Positions 50,770-59,003 of a stretch of 64,000 nucleotides of DNA are shown piece after piece. Position numbers and translations under genes: made by a program. Under the pieces are notes generated by a model. It had not been told where the DNA came from. It saw only the letters and a program-made list of their open reading frames with translations, and ran no database searches. Position 1 is the stretch's first letter; each line of letters starts with the position of its first letter. Source of the stretch: JALZAI01 sp038212215 (GTDB lineage Bacteria; Actinomycetota; Actinomycetes; Mycobacteriales; Jatrophihabitantaceae); NCBI GenBank assembly GCA_038212215.1, contig JBBQUT010000011.1, positions 42,076 to 106,075 on the forward strand, read 5' to 3'.

Positions 50770-53324
50770 GCCGGGAACTGGCCGTGCCCGAACTCAGCCT
50801 CGTCGTGCTCATCGGCGTGAGCGGGTCCGGGAAGTCCACCTTCGCCCGAACGCACTTCAAACGGACCGAGGTCATCTCCTCGGACTTCTGCCGCGGCATC
50901 GTGTCCGACGACGAGAACGACCAGGCCGCCACACCGCGGGCGTTCGAGCTGTTGAACTACATCGTCGGGCTGCGCTTGGCCGCCGGCCGCCTGACGGTCG
51001 TCGACGCCACGAACGTGCAGCCCGACGCCCGCAAGAAGCTGGTCGCGCTGGCCCGCGAGCACGACGTGCTGCCGGTCGCGTTCGTCCTCGACCTGCCCGA
51101 GCGGCTCTGCCTCGATCGCAACGCCGGCCGCCCGGACCGCGACTTCGGCGCGCACGTCATCCGCCGCCAGCGCGACCAGCTGCGCCGCGGCCTGCGGGGC
51201 TTGCAGCGCGAGGGGTTCCGCAGCGTGCACGTCCTCACCTCCCCGGACGAGGTGGCTGACGCCGTCGTCACCCGCACGAGGCTCTACAACGACCTGCGGC
51301 ATGAGAGCGGGCCGTTCGATGTCATCGGCGACATCCACGGCTGCCGCGCCGAACTGGAGACGCTGCTCACCGACCTCGGCTACACCGTCACCCACGACGA
51401 ACAGCACCACGCCGTCGGCGCGCACCAGGACGGTCGCCGCGCAGTGTTCGTCGGCGATCTGGTCGACCGCGGCCCGGACACCCCTGGCGTGCTGCGGTTG
51501 GTGATGGGCATGGTCGCCGCCGGGGACGCGCTCTGTGTCCCCGGCAACCACGAGAACAAGCTGCTGCGTGCGCTGCGCGGCCGCAACGTGCAGGTCACCC
51601 GCGGTCTGGCCGAGTCGCTCGAGCAGCTGGCCGCCGAACCGGACGACTTCCGGGCCCAGGTCGAGCAGTTCCTCATCGCCCTGATCAGCCACTACGTGCT
51701 CGACGGCGGCAACCTCGTCGTCTCCCACGCCGGGCTCATCGAGCGCTACCAGGGCCGGGCGTCGGGCCGGGTCCGCGAGTTCTGCCTCTACGGTCAGAGC
51801 ACCGGCGAGACCGACGAGTACGGCCTGCCCGGGCGCTACCCCTGGGCGCAGGAGTACCGCGGCAAGGCGATCGTGCTCTACGGCCACACCCCGGTACCGA
51901 CCTCGGAGTGGATCAACAACACCCTCTGCCTGGACACCGGCTGCGTCTTCGGCGGCCGCCTCACCGCGCTGCGCTACCCCGAACGCGAGATCGTGTCCGT
52001 GCCCGCCGAGCAGGTCTACTACGAACCGGCCAAGCCGTTCCGCACCAACCCCGACGCAGCCACCGGCCCGTCCCGGCGCGGACCCGACGTCCTCGACATC
52101 ACCGACGTCACCGGCAGCCGGGTCATCGAGACGACCTACCAGAAGCGGATCGGCGTGCGGGAGGAGAACGCTGCCGCCGCCCTGGAGGTGATGAGCCGGT
52201 TCGCGACCGACCCGCGCTGGCTGCTGTACCTGCCGCCGACGATGTGCCCCGTCGCGACATCGACCCGCCCGGACCTGCTCGAACACCCCGAGCAGGCGTT
52301 CGATGCCTTCCGGACCGACGGGGTGGACGCCGTCGTCTGCGAGGAGAAGCACATGGGCTCCCGCGCCGTCGCGCTCGTCTGCCGAGACCTGGACGCCGCG
52401 CGGGCCCGCTTCGGTGCACCGGGCGACGCGATCGGCTCGGTATGGACCCGCACCGGCCGTCCGTTCTTCGACACCGACCTGACCGGCGAACTGCTCACCG
52501 GGCTGCGGAATGCCGTCGAGCAGGCCGGGCTGTTCGACGAACTTGACACCGCGTGGGTGTTGCTCGACGCCGAGCTCCTGCCGTGGAGCGCCAAGGCCGA
52601 GCAGCTGCTGCGCGACCAGTACGCCGCCGTCGGAGCCGCCGCACGGGCGTCCCTGCCCGTGGCGGTGTCGGCTCTGGAGCAGGCAGCCGCGTCCGGGGTG
52701 GACGTAACCGACCTCCTCGCGCGGACGCGGTCCCGTGTCGACAACGCCGACGCGTTCACCGCCGCCTACCGGCGCTACTGCTGGCCCACCGAGGGACTCA
52801 CCGGTGTACGGCTCGCACCGTTCCAGGTGCTGGCCACCGAGGGCACGACCTACCAGGATCGGCCGCACGCCTTCCACCTCAGTCTCGCCGACCGGCTCGT
52901 TGCCGCAGCGCCGGAGCTCATCGCACCGACCCGGCGGCTATTCGTCGACACCACCGACCCGGCCTCAGTCGCCGAAGGGACGGCGTGGTGGGACGAGCTC
53001 ACCGGTGCCGGCGGCGAAGGCATGGTGGTCAAGCCCGCAGCGAACCTGACCCGGGGCCGCAAGGGACTGGCTCAGCCCGGCCTGAAGGTCCGCGGCCCGG
53101 AATACCTACGCATCATCTACGGCCCCGACTACACCGAACCGGACAACATCTCCCGGCTGCGCCAGCGCAACCTCGGCCACAAGCGATCCCTCGCGCTACG
53201 CGAATACGCCCTCGGGCTGGAAGCCCTCGACCGGGTCGCGCGCGGCGAGCCGTTATGGCGCGTCCACGAGTGCGTCTTCGCGGTGCTCGCCCTGGAGTCC
53301 GAGCCGGTCGATCCCCGGCTGTAG
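50766..53324 (+). CDS. pnkp: Polynucleotide kinase-phosphatase-ligase Pnkp
   Basis: 852-residue trifunctional RNA repair enzyme. Kinase (1-170): P-loop GVSGSGKST at 17-25. Metallophosphatase (183-470): GDIHGC with Asp189/His191, GDLVDRGPD at 230, GNHENK at 260, SHAG and YGHTPV. Adenylyltransferase/ligase (490-852): nucleotidyl Lys528 in EEKHMGSRA and the final motif LKVRGPEYLRI near 773. It heals 5'-OH and 2',3'-cyclic phosphate ends and, with Hen1, seals them. All three active sites look intact, so the system is likely functional. Confidence 0.96.
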   Translation: MSRELAVPELSLVVLIGVSGSGKSTFARTHFKRTEVISSDFCRGIVSDDENDQAATPRAFELLNYIVGLRLAAGRLTVVDATNVQPDARKKLVALAREHDVLPVAFVLDLPERLCLDRNAGRPDRDFGAHVIRRQRDQLRRGLRGLQREGFRSVHVLTSPDEVADAVVTRTRLYNDLRHESGPFDVIGDIHGCRAELETLLTDLGYTVTHDEQHHAVGAHQDGRRAVFVGDLVDRGPDTPGVLRLVMGMVAAGDALCVPGNHENKLLRALRGRNVQVTRGLAESLEQLAAEPDDFRAQVEQFLIALISHYVLDGGNLVVSHAGLIERYQGRASGRVREFCLYGQSTGETDEYGLPGRYPWAQEYRGKAIVLYGHTPVPTSEWINNTLCLDTGCVFGGRLTALRYPEREIVSVPAEQVYYEPAKPFRTNPDAATGPSRRGPDVLDITDVTGSRVIETTYQKRIGVREENAAAALEVMSRFATDPRWLLYLPPTMCPVATSTRPDLLEHPEQAFDAFRTDGVDAVVCEEKHMGSRAVALVCRDLDAARARFGAPGDAIGSVWTRTGRPFFDTDLTGELLTGLRNAVEQAGLFDELDTAWVLLDAELLPWSAKAEQLLRDQYAAVGAAARASLPVAVSALEQAAASGVDVTDLLARTRSRVDNADAFTAAYRRYCWPTEGLTGVRLAPFQVLATEGTTYQDRPHAFHLSLADRLVAAAPELIAPTRRLFVDTTDPASVAEGTAWWDELTGAGGEGMVVKPAANLTRGRKGLAQPGLKVRGPEYLRIIYGPDYTEPDNISRLRQRNLGHKRSLALREYALGLEALDRVARGEPLWRVHECVFAVLALESEPVDPRL

Positions 53325-53442
53325 GAACTTCTAAAGCTCGGCCAATCGACTAGGCGCACAGGGCGGAGCGACCGGCCGCCTTCCCACTTCGGACGCTTCG
53401 CCCTCAGGACGCTGAAGGCAGCTACGCGCAGTCGCGGGTGAG

Positions 53443-53979
53443 ATGCGTCGTCTCGAACGACGCGGTGTGCTGCACCGACTGGCGCACGGCTACTACGTGG
53501 TCGTGCCGCAGGATCAGACCGGCACCGGGTGGATGCCCGCGCTCGAGGCCGCGGCGGCCGGCATCGCCACCGCGGACTTCGGTCCGGCGAACGCGATCTT
53601 GATGGGAGTATCGGCGGCTCGGTTGCACGGAGCGATCCCGCGCGCGATCGGTATAGCCGTCGTCGCCGTGCCCGCACAGCGCAATGCGATCACACTGGCT
53701 GACCGGGCAGCGACCGTTCGGTTCGTCAAGCGCGACACTGCCCGCCTCGATGCCGAACACATGAACACCGAGCTCGGCGCGACCATGGTGACCACGCCCG
53801 AGCAGACCGTCCTTGACCTGGCGCGCCGTCCCAACCTCGGCGACGCAGAGGACGAGGTGCGGGATGCGGTCCGCATCTTGATCGCTCGCGCAGACGTCGG
53901 ACTGCTCGACGCGCTCGCGACCGCGCAGCGCGCACGTGCCTCGCTCCGCCGTGCGCGGGACTGGGCACGCGCGTCGTGA
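53443..53979 (+). CDS. AbiEi-family antitoxin-like protein, 5' end frameshifted
   Basis: 178 residues resembling the type IV AbiEi antitoxin: a winged-helix remnant MRRLERRGVLHRLAHGYYVVVP, then the C-terminal domain AANAGI-like core with MGVSAARLHGAIPRAIG, VRFVKRDTARLD and TTPEQTVLDLARRP. Comparison with the relict at 57.6 kb shows the original frame continuing upstream as LRPQDAEGxYAQ, but one base is missing near 53437 and an in-frame TGA lies at 53413. The present ATG is therefore internal. No AbiEii toxin follows, so it is an orphan and may be nonfunctional. Confidence 0.65.
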   Translation: MRRLERRGVLHRLAHGYYVVVPQDQTGTGWMPALEAAAAGIATADFGPANAILMGVSAARLHGAIPRAIGIAVVAVPAQRNAITLADRAATVRFVKRDTARLDAEHMNTELGATMVTTPEQTVLDLARRPNLGDAEDEVRDAVRILIARADVGLLDALATAQRARASLRRARDWARAS

Positions 53980-54041
53980 CCGAGTTCTTATCCTGAACCC
54001 GAGCCTCTTTGTCGAGTCGGACGTGGCGCACGCTGGCCGGG

Positions 54042-54461
54042 CTACTCGGGCAACCCTCGCAACCGTTCCAACGGCTGATCAGTGATGTCGGCGATCAGGT
54101 CGAAGTCCTTGTCGACATGCAGGACGGTCAGACCGGCGAGCTCTGCGACGGCGGCGATGACGAGATCCGGGATCGACGGCGCGCGATGCTTGCCCTTTCC
54201 CGCCAGCGCGAGCTGCACCTCTACCGCGCGATCCTCGATGGCAGGCGTCAAATACTCAACCGGCATCGACGAGATCGGGGGCGTTCGGAACAGCGACCGT
54301 GCCTGTGCCGCCGTGCGGGCCGAGTAGCCGACCTCGAGCCGCGTCACCGTGCTGATGCGAACGAGACCGCGTTCGACGCGGTTCGCCCATGCGCCGGCGT
54401 CTGGTGAATCGGCGAGCCGGACCAGGGCGGACTTGTCGATCAGCCAGTCAGTCACCGCCAC
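54042..54461 (-). CDS. vapC: PIN-domain toxin VapC
   Basis: 139-residue PIN ribonuclease. Acidic residues are placed as in VapC: Asp in TDWLIDKSALVRL, Glu in TRLEVGYSAR, Asp in PSIPDLVIAAVAE and Asp in LHVDKDFDLIA. VapC enzymes usually cut tRNA anticodon loops or the ribosomal sarcin-ricin loop. It overlaps the upstream antitoxin gene by 10 bases. Its place next to an RNA repair operon is notable. Confidence 0.9.
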   Translation of the reverse strand: MAVTDWLIDKSALVRLADSPDAGAWANRVERGLVRISTVTRLEVGYSARTAAQARSLFRTPPISSMPVEYLTPAIEDRAVEVQLALAGKGKHRAPSIPDLVIAAVAELAGLTVLHVDKDFDLIADITDQPLERLRGLPE

Positions 54462-54673
54462 GCGGCGTCCATCACCTCGGGATCAGCAAGATCAGCGACC
54501 TTGATGGCGAACGCGCGTAGCTGCGCGACGGACACCGGCTTGGTCGTCGTGGCGGCGTCGGCCGCCAGCCGCCGCCGGATGTACTCGACCCGGGACAGGC
54601 CCAGCTTGCTCGCACGCACGTCGACACCGGCGAGCACGTCGTCCGGCACGTCACGGATGAGGACGTCGGTCAC
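54452..54673 (-). CDS. vapB: VapB-type antitoxin (ribbon-helix-helix)
   Basis: 73 residues. The N-terminal MTDVLIRDVPDDVLAGVDVR, then SRVEYIRRRLA, forms a ribbon-helix-helix DNA-binding fold of the FitA/VapB type. The C-terminal tail ADLADPEVMDAAWR would wrap the PIN toxin. It lies directly before vapC with a 10-base overlap; the pair should be autoregulated from the gap at 54674-54720. Confidence 0.88.
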   Translation of the reverse strand: MTDVLIRDVPDDVLAGVDVRASKLGLSRVEYIRRRLAADAATTTKPVSVAQLRAFAIKVADLADPEVMDAAWR

Positions 54674-54720
54674 GTCGTCACCGCCTGTTCGTTGTGGGTT
54701 CCAGTGAGCCTAAACTACCA

Positions 54721-54928
54721 CGTTCGATAACACATGATATCAGAAATGATCTTCGCGGGTACACATCGGGTACACACCAGAACTGAAAACGGCCGATGTT
54801 GATCAATCACAACAAACGCATGTAGGCCAGCAGTCCGAGGCCTGCAAGCAGTTTTCAATGATCTTCGAAATCGCAAGAATGGCTCTCCCGAGGCGGTGGC
54901 GCAGGTTCGAATCCTGCCGGGGGCACCA
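54721..54928 (+). repeat. Right boundary repeat (attR1) ending in tRNA-Arg 3' copy
   Basis: 208 bases comprising cgttcgataac, atgatatcagaaatgatctt, the GGGTACAC double unit (54755-54780), a spacer, and the exact 39-base tRNA 3' end (54890-54928). A diverged copy of the whole block is at 60990-61191. The tRNA part lacks the 5' half, so it is not a tRNA gene. Confidence 0.85.
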
Positions 54929-54944
54929 TCCAATAAGCTCGATG

Positions 54945-55776
54945 TTACTGGCCTGCAGCGCCTGCGCGGCCGATGAAAGACTCCGCGTTCGGCTCGCTGG
55001 TCCGCAGCTGGTCCGCAGTTTCTTCACGCGCCACTGCTGCGGCGTCATGCAAACGCTGCGCGACGGCGTCAAGGTCGTCGTCGAACAGGTCGGCGTAGGT
55101 GCCCAAGGTCATCGTGACCGATTTATGTCTGATATGCGGGTGAACCGCCTTCACGTTGGCGTCGGCGGAGATCGGCAGGCTGGCCGCGGTGTGGCGCGCG
55201 TCCTTCGGCACGAGCCCCTCGAGGCCGACCTCGGTCGCGGCCTGGACGAAACAGCTCCGGCGGAAGATTCGGTTCCGCAGGACCCCTCCCCTGCGGATGT
55301 GGTGAACAGCAGGTCCTCGGGGCCGAATCCGTTGATGTGGGCATCGAGCAGTTCGGCGACGAATCGCGGCAGGGGAACTGATCGACGTTCGTGCGTCTTC
55401 GGATGCCCCAGACAAGCCGCCCGTCGACCTCGACCACCGAGCGGTCGATCTCGATCCGGCGACGGAGCAGATCGAGGTCCGACACCCGGAGCGCTGCCGA
55501 CTCGCCCCAGCGCAGTCCGCAACTGGCCTGGACCAGCACGACGAGACGGTACTGGGCAAACGCTGCCCGCTCGCCGGCGGCGGGGCGACCGCCGATCGGC
55601 GAAGTGCCGGCGGCGTCGGCCAGCGCCGCTGCCTGCCCGTGGGTGAGGTACCGGCACGCCCCGACGGTCACCCCGGTGTTGAAGTGTTGGTCGTCCATTC
55701 GGGACGCGAGAACCGCGAGGCTCGACCCTGCAGCGTGGCCGCCCGCGGCTGATGACTTGACGCTGCGGTCGCGCAT
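54945..55776 (-). pseudogene. Tyrosine-recombinase integrase, frameshifted and truncated
   Basis: Three successive frames together spell the catalytic domain of an actinobacterial tyrosine integrase. Frame 1 (55776 to about 55405) has YLTHGQAAALADAA and ASCGLRWGESAALR with Arg I. Frame 2 (about 55405-55290) has HPKTHERRSVPLPRFVAELL. Frame 3 (about 55290-54945) has ARHTAASLPISADANVKAV and TLGTYADLFDDDLDAVA with the Tyr nucleophile. The usual HDLRHT is KDARHT, and the second His motif is RHKS. The N-terminal domain is missing. It abuts the att copy, as expected for an integrase gene. Confidence 0.88.
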
Positions 55777-55988
55777 AGCGCTTCGTACTCCGGCGAGTTC
55801 ACCATCGCCTCAAGGACGACGAAGGGGATCCTGCCCATCGTCGTGGCGGTCAGTTCCGCCTTCATCCCGTCGACGAACACTTCGCGTACCGTCCACCGCT
55901 GCCGCGCATTGCGACAGAACCGCAGGTACGCAACGCCCGGAAGATCGGCGGCCTGGTAGCGAACCCAGCCGGAGCGCCCGGTGACCAC
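55668..55988 (-). CDS. Small conserved hypothetical protein next to integrase
   Basis: A frame of 106 residues from GTG 55988. The first 70 residues look protein-like: SGWVRYQAADLPGVAYLRF, RWTVREVFVDG, GRIPFVVLEAMVNSPEYEAL. The tail after about residue 76 (SSHQPRAATLQGRAS onward) overlaps the integrase region and is probably not native. Small proteins with a VREVFVDG-type core occur near integrases and HTH genes in actinobacterial elements. Function unknown. Confidence 0.5.
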   Translation of the reverse strand: MVTGRSGWVRYQAADLPGVAYLRFCRNARQRWTVREVFVDGMKAELTATTMGRIPFVVLEAMVNSPEYEALCATAASSHQPRAATLQGRASRFSRPEWTTNTSTPG

Positions 55989-55994
55989 GTCAGC

Positions 55995-56209
55995 CTGACC
56001 CCGAACGATGTGGCGACGATGCTGCGCACCTCGACCGAGACCCTGCGCTACTGGAAGTACAAGGGCACCGGGCCGCGCTGCTGGACGGCCGGCCGCTGTA
56101 CTCGCGCGTTGATGTCCAAGAGTGGATCGACCAGCATCGTGGCTGCCCTGACCGTGCGCGGGCTCAAGAGGCAGAGGGGGCCTCGACAAGACAAGCTGTG
56201 GGGTCGTAG
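55995..56209 (+). pseudogene. Helix-turn-helix (AlpA/excisionase-like) gene, frameshifted
   Basis: Frame 1 reads LTPNDVATMLRTSTETLRYW then KYKGTGPR, the N-terminal half of a MerR-like/excisionase HTH. After about 56074 the homologous continuation is in another frame: ALLDGRPLYSRVDVQEWIDQ. A single-base frameshift separates them, so the gene is probably dead. Such small HTH proteins usually accompany the integrase in these elements. Confidence 0.65.
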
Positions 56210-56266
56210 GCGGTTGGTTAGGCTTCGGCGGCTGGGTGAGCCGCTTGCCTGCGGACGGGAGCCACG

Positions 56267-57466
56267 GTGGACGAATCGGATGGGACCGGGCAACCGATTG
56301 CGAGGCTGCTACGCGCTCACCAGTCTGCGGCTCCTGACAGGTTCGTCGAGACGATCGCGTACGCGATCTCGGCGATGGGTGGACGGGACGTCGTCCTTTT
56401 CCTGATTGACTACGCCCACGTCGAGCTGACACCGCACCCGGATGTGCTTGCGCACGGCGAAGGCCCCGGTATTGCATCGCTGGATGGCTCCATGGCGGGC
56501 CGGGCGTTCACGTCTCAGTCACCGTTGGCGGTCGAGCGGGACGACGGCTGGCGTGTCTGGGTACCGGTCAGTGATCGAGCCGATCGTCTCGGCGTGCTGG
56601 CGATGACGTTGCCGGTTTGGGACGAGCCGACTGAGACATGGTGTGTCGAGCTCGGGCTCGCGGCGGCGCCGCTGCTGTTGGCGAGCGCCAGCTACACCGA
56701 CTTGCTGCATCTGCTGCGGCGCCGCCAACGGATGGACCTGGCGGCTGAGATGCAATGGTCGCTGCTGCCCCCGTTGTCCTTCACTGAGGCCGGCACCTCG
56801 GTCGCCGGCCTGTTGGAACCGGCTTATGAGGTCGGTGGGGACTCTTTCGACTACGCCTACAACGACGGCCAGCTGGACTTCGCAATGTTCGACATGATCG
56901 GCCACGGTCTGCGCAGCGCAGTGCTGGCCGCGTTGATGATCGGCGCCTACCGCCACGCACGCAGAGCCGGCCTGGACCTACCAGGACTTGCCAGCGCGAT
57001 CGACACGGCAGCGCGCACGCACCCCGGCGGCATCGTGTTCGCCACGGGTGTCCTCGCCCGCCTCGACGTGGCCACCGGCCACTTGAGCTGGATGACCTGC
57101 GGGCACCCGCACCCGTTGATCGCCCGCCGCGGGTCCATCCTGACCGCGGCGCCGGTCACTCCGGGACTGCCGCTCGGCTTGGGCGCATACGGCTCCGTGG
57201 TAGGTGACATCGTCGAGGTCGATCTCGAACCCGGCGACGGAGTCCTGCTCTACACCGACGGCGTAACCGAAGCCCGGACACCCCGCGGTGACTTCTTCGG
57301 CGAGGAACGGCTACGTGACCTGCTCGCCCGCGAACACGTCGCCGGCGACTCCCCCCAAGAGGTCGTCCGGCGACTGGTCCGCACCACTATCGAACACACC
57401 GCCGACGCCGGACTCCGCGACGATGCCAGCATGATGTACATCCACTGGGCGGCCACCACCGAGTAA
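56267..57466 (+). CDS. PP2C-family (SpoIIE-like) serine phosphatase with GAF-like sensor domain
   Basis: 399 residues. Residues 1-150 form a GAF-like domain (VVLFLIDYAHVELTPHP, AGRAFTSQSPLAVERDDG, VWVPVSDRADRLGVLAMTL). Residues 175-399 are a SpoIIE/RsbU-type PP2C phosphatase with metal-binding Asp residues in GGDSFDYAYN, FDMIGHGLRSAVLAAL, LYTDGVTEAR and RDDASMM. Such enzymes dephosphorylate anti-sigma-factor antagonists and start partner-switching stress responses. GTG at 56267 has GGGAG upstream. No antagonist or anti-sigma gene is adjacent. Confidence 0.9.
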   Translation: MDESDGTGQPIARLLRAHQSAAPDRFVETIAYAISAMGGRDVVLFLIDYAHVELTPHPDVLAHGEGPGIASLDGSMAGRAFTSQSPLAVERDDGWRVWVPVSDRADRLGVLAMTLPVWDEPTETWCVELGLAAAPLLLASASYTDLLHLLRRRQRMDLAAEMQWSLLPPLSFTEAGTSVAGLLEPAYEVGGDSFDYAYNDGQLDFAMFDMIGHGLRSAVLAALMIGAYRHARRAGLDLPGLASAIDTAARTHPGGIVFATGVLARLDVATGHLSWMTCGHPHPLIARRGSILTAAPVTPGLPLGLGAYGSVVGDIVEVDLEPGDGVLLYTDGVTEARTPRGDFFGEERLRDLLAREHVAGDSPQEVVRRLVRTTIEHTADAGLRDDASMMYIHWAATTE

Positions 57467-57632
57467 GACGGCGACCGTCTACCTCCACGCATCCGACCCA
57501 CCTCGCCGCGAGCGACGCCAGCAGATTGTTGTGGCATTCGACAAACGATCTTGAGACGCAACGCCTTACGGCCCGCACCAAGGAAGCACTGCGGCAAGCT
57601 TGCCGGGTTGCCGCGTTGCCGGGTTGCCCGCT

Positions 57633-57722
57633 ACGCCCGCAAGACGCTGAGGGCGTCTACGCGCAGCCGCGCGGAGAGGTGCGTCGTCTCGAACGGCGCG
57701 GCGCGCTCCACCGGCTGTCCCG
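57633..57722 (+). pseudogene. Relict of an AbiEi-like antitoxin gene
   Basis: About 85 bases match the 5' region of the antitoxin gene at 53.4 kb: LRPQDAEGVYAQPRGEV, then RRLERRGALHRLSR, in one open frame. After that the similarity stops and the frame runs into unrelated sequence. The rest of the 57467-57856 gap shows no gene. It demonstrates that the same gene family once stood in both integrated segments. Confidence 0.6.
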
Positions 57723-57856
57723 AATCTGGGCCAACAGTTTCGGACGAGCCATGTATGAACTCCCCAGCGACGAGGATTTCGAGACGAGTGTGATCTGTTC
57801 GAATAGCGGCTGGCGCGGTTTGACATGTGTGCCCACATCCCGCTGAGCTGGTGCGG

Positions 57857-58333
57857 TCACTTCGCCGCAGTGACAGTAATGGTTCCGTTCATCGCCGGCA
57901 TCTCGGCGTGGTAGTAGCAGAGGAAGGCGTACTTCCCTGGTTTCTTGAAACCGGCGAAGGTAGCCTGTTGGCCCTTCTCCAGGTTGCCGGAGGTGTATTG
58001 CCATCCCGCGGCGGGTGCCGCGCTCCACGTGTGCGCCGCGGTGTCGTCGTTGACGATCCGGATGCGCTGTCCAACGACGACGACCGGTGTCGGGGGATGG
58101 TAGGCGAAGCCGCGGATGTGGATCACCAACACGGCGGGGCTGGGCTGCGCGAATGACGACGACACCTGCGGCGTCGTGCCGGACGTGGCGGAACCGCCGG
58201 CCGTTGGCGACGGCGCGGAGCGCACCGCGGAAACGGGTGACCGGTTCGGTGAGGGGCTTGATCCACCACAGCCGCTGACGGCGAGGGCTGCGACAACCGC
58301 CACCGCCGCGATCGGCGCACCGCGGTGATTCAC
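57857..58333 (-). CDS. Cupredoxin-domain lipoprotein
   Basis: 158 residues. The signal peptide IAAVAVVAALAVSGCGGSS ends in a lipobox (Cys near 22), followed by a Ser/Pro/Thr linker. The C-terminal plastocyanin-like domain has type-1 copper ligands His in DTAAHTWSA and Cys-His-Met in FLCYYHAEMPAM. It is an extracellular electron carrier or copper sensor by family. It starts 4 bases inside the end of the sortase gene (ATGA overlap), so it is the last gene of the CHRD-sortase-cupredoxin operon. Confidence 0.88.
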   Translation of the reverse strand: MNHRGAPIAAVAVVAALAVSGCGGSSPSPNRSPVSAVRSAPSPTAGGSATSGTTPQVSSSFAQPSPAVLVIHIRGFAYHPPTPVVVVGQRIRIVNDDTAAHTWSAAPAAGWQYTSGNLEKGQQATFAGFKKPGKYAFLCYYHAEMPAMNGTITVTAAK

Positions 58334-59001
58334 CGAGGCACCCCGTACACGACGATATTGTCGGCATAGTTTCGCGTGCTGTGGTTGAACGTGCCGCCGC
58401 AGGTCACGAGCACGAGGCGGGGCTTGACGTCCTGGCTGAAGATCTGAGCGGCCGGTAGCCAGGTCTTCGGATAGCTCCGACGCGCGACCGCCAGGTACAC
58501 GGTCGACATTCCCGTGCTGCTAGAGATGATCATCCGGTCACCCGGTCTGACCTCGCTGAGTCGAAAGAGCGCGCCAAGCCCGCGCGTCGCGCTATCGACG
58601 TGCCCGTCGATGACCACGCTGCCCGAGCTTGCGCCCGGCCGCGCGCTGCCCTTCCACCATCCGGTCACGCGCGGGTTGTCGGGCACGTTCAGCGACCCGG
58701 TGTGATCGACCGAGACTGGGGTTATCTGGGCGTCGATGTGCAGCCGCGTGATACGCAACCGAGCCGGCCGGTCGGCTGCGCGCGGAACCGGTCGCGGACC
58801 AGGGCGCACATCGGGTAGCCCAACCCGCTGCGCCGGTTCGAGCCGAGCCTGCGGGACGGCGCCGACATCACGCACGGCGGGTCGTCCTGGTGCGCGGGTC
58901 AGCAGCGCGATCCCGCCACCGACGAGGCACACGACACCGACGAGAAGGACGACCCACCACACCCGGCGACCGGTGCCGGCCAGTTCGATCGACTGGCGCA
59001 A
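58330..59001 (-). CDS. Class F sortase
   Basis: 223 residues: an N-terminal transmembrane helix (about 15-34), a Pro/Arg linker and a sortase domain. TRLHIDAQITPVSVD starts the barrel, the catalytic His is in VIDGHVDSATRGLGALFRL, the Cys in LVLVTCGGTFN and an Arg follows in HSTRNYADN. This is the class F pattern found in actinobacteria. It lies 2 bases after the CHRD gene, suggesting a dedicated substrate, although no classical LPXTG is seen in the CHRD protein. Confidence 0.92.
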   Translation of the reverse strand: MRQSIELAGTGRRVWWVVLLVGVVCLVGGGIALLTRAPGRPAVRDVGAVPQARLEPAQRVGLPDVRPGPRPVPRAADRPARLRITRLHIDAQITPVSVDHTGSLNVPDNPRVTGWWKGSARPGASSGSVVIDGHVDSATRGLGALFRLSEVRPGDRMIISSSTGMSTVYLAVARRSYPKTWLPAAQIFSQDVKPRLVLVTCGGTFNHSTRNYADNIVVYGVPR

Positions 59002-59003
59002 CG

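Larger units (their letters stand above)
48887..54928. mobile_element. Integrated segment 1 at tRNA-Arg: RNA repair and toxin-antitoxin island
   Basis: The segment is bounded by the tRNA-Arg gene on the left and an exact 39-base copy of its 3' end at 54890-54928 on the right. It carries Hen1, Pnkp, an AbiEi-like antitoxin and VapBC. It has no intact integrase of its own; the nearest one, just outside the right boundary, is a pseudogene. A GGGTACAC-type direct repeat is found inside each end. Confidence 0.8.

Noticed and set aside
50718..52877. Long minus-strand frame opposite pnkp (over 700 codons)
   Set aside because: Antisense shadow of the Pnkp gene: no start site, no motif and amino-acid composition of a GC-bias frame.
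54890..54928. Second tRNA-Arg gene
   Set aside because: Only the 3' half of the tRNA is present; there is no acceptor 5' strand or D arm. It is an attachment-site copy. The same holds for 61153-61191.
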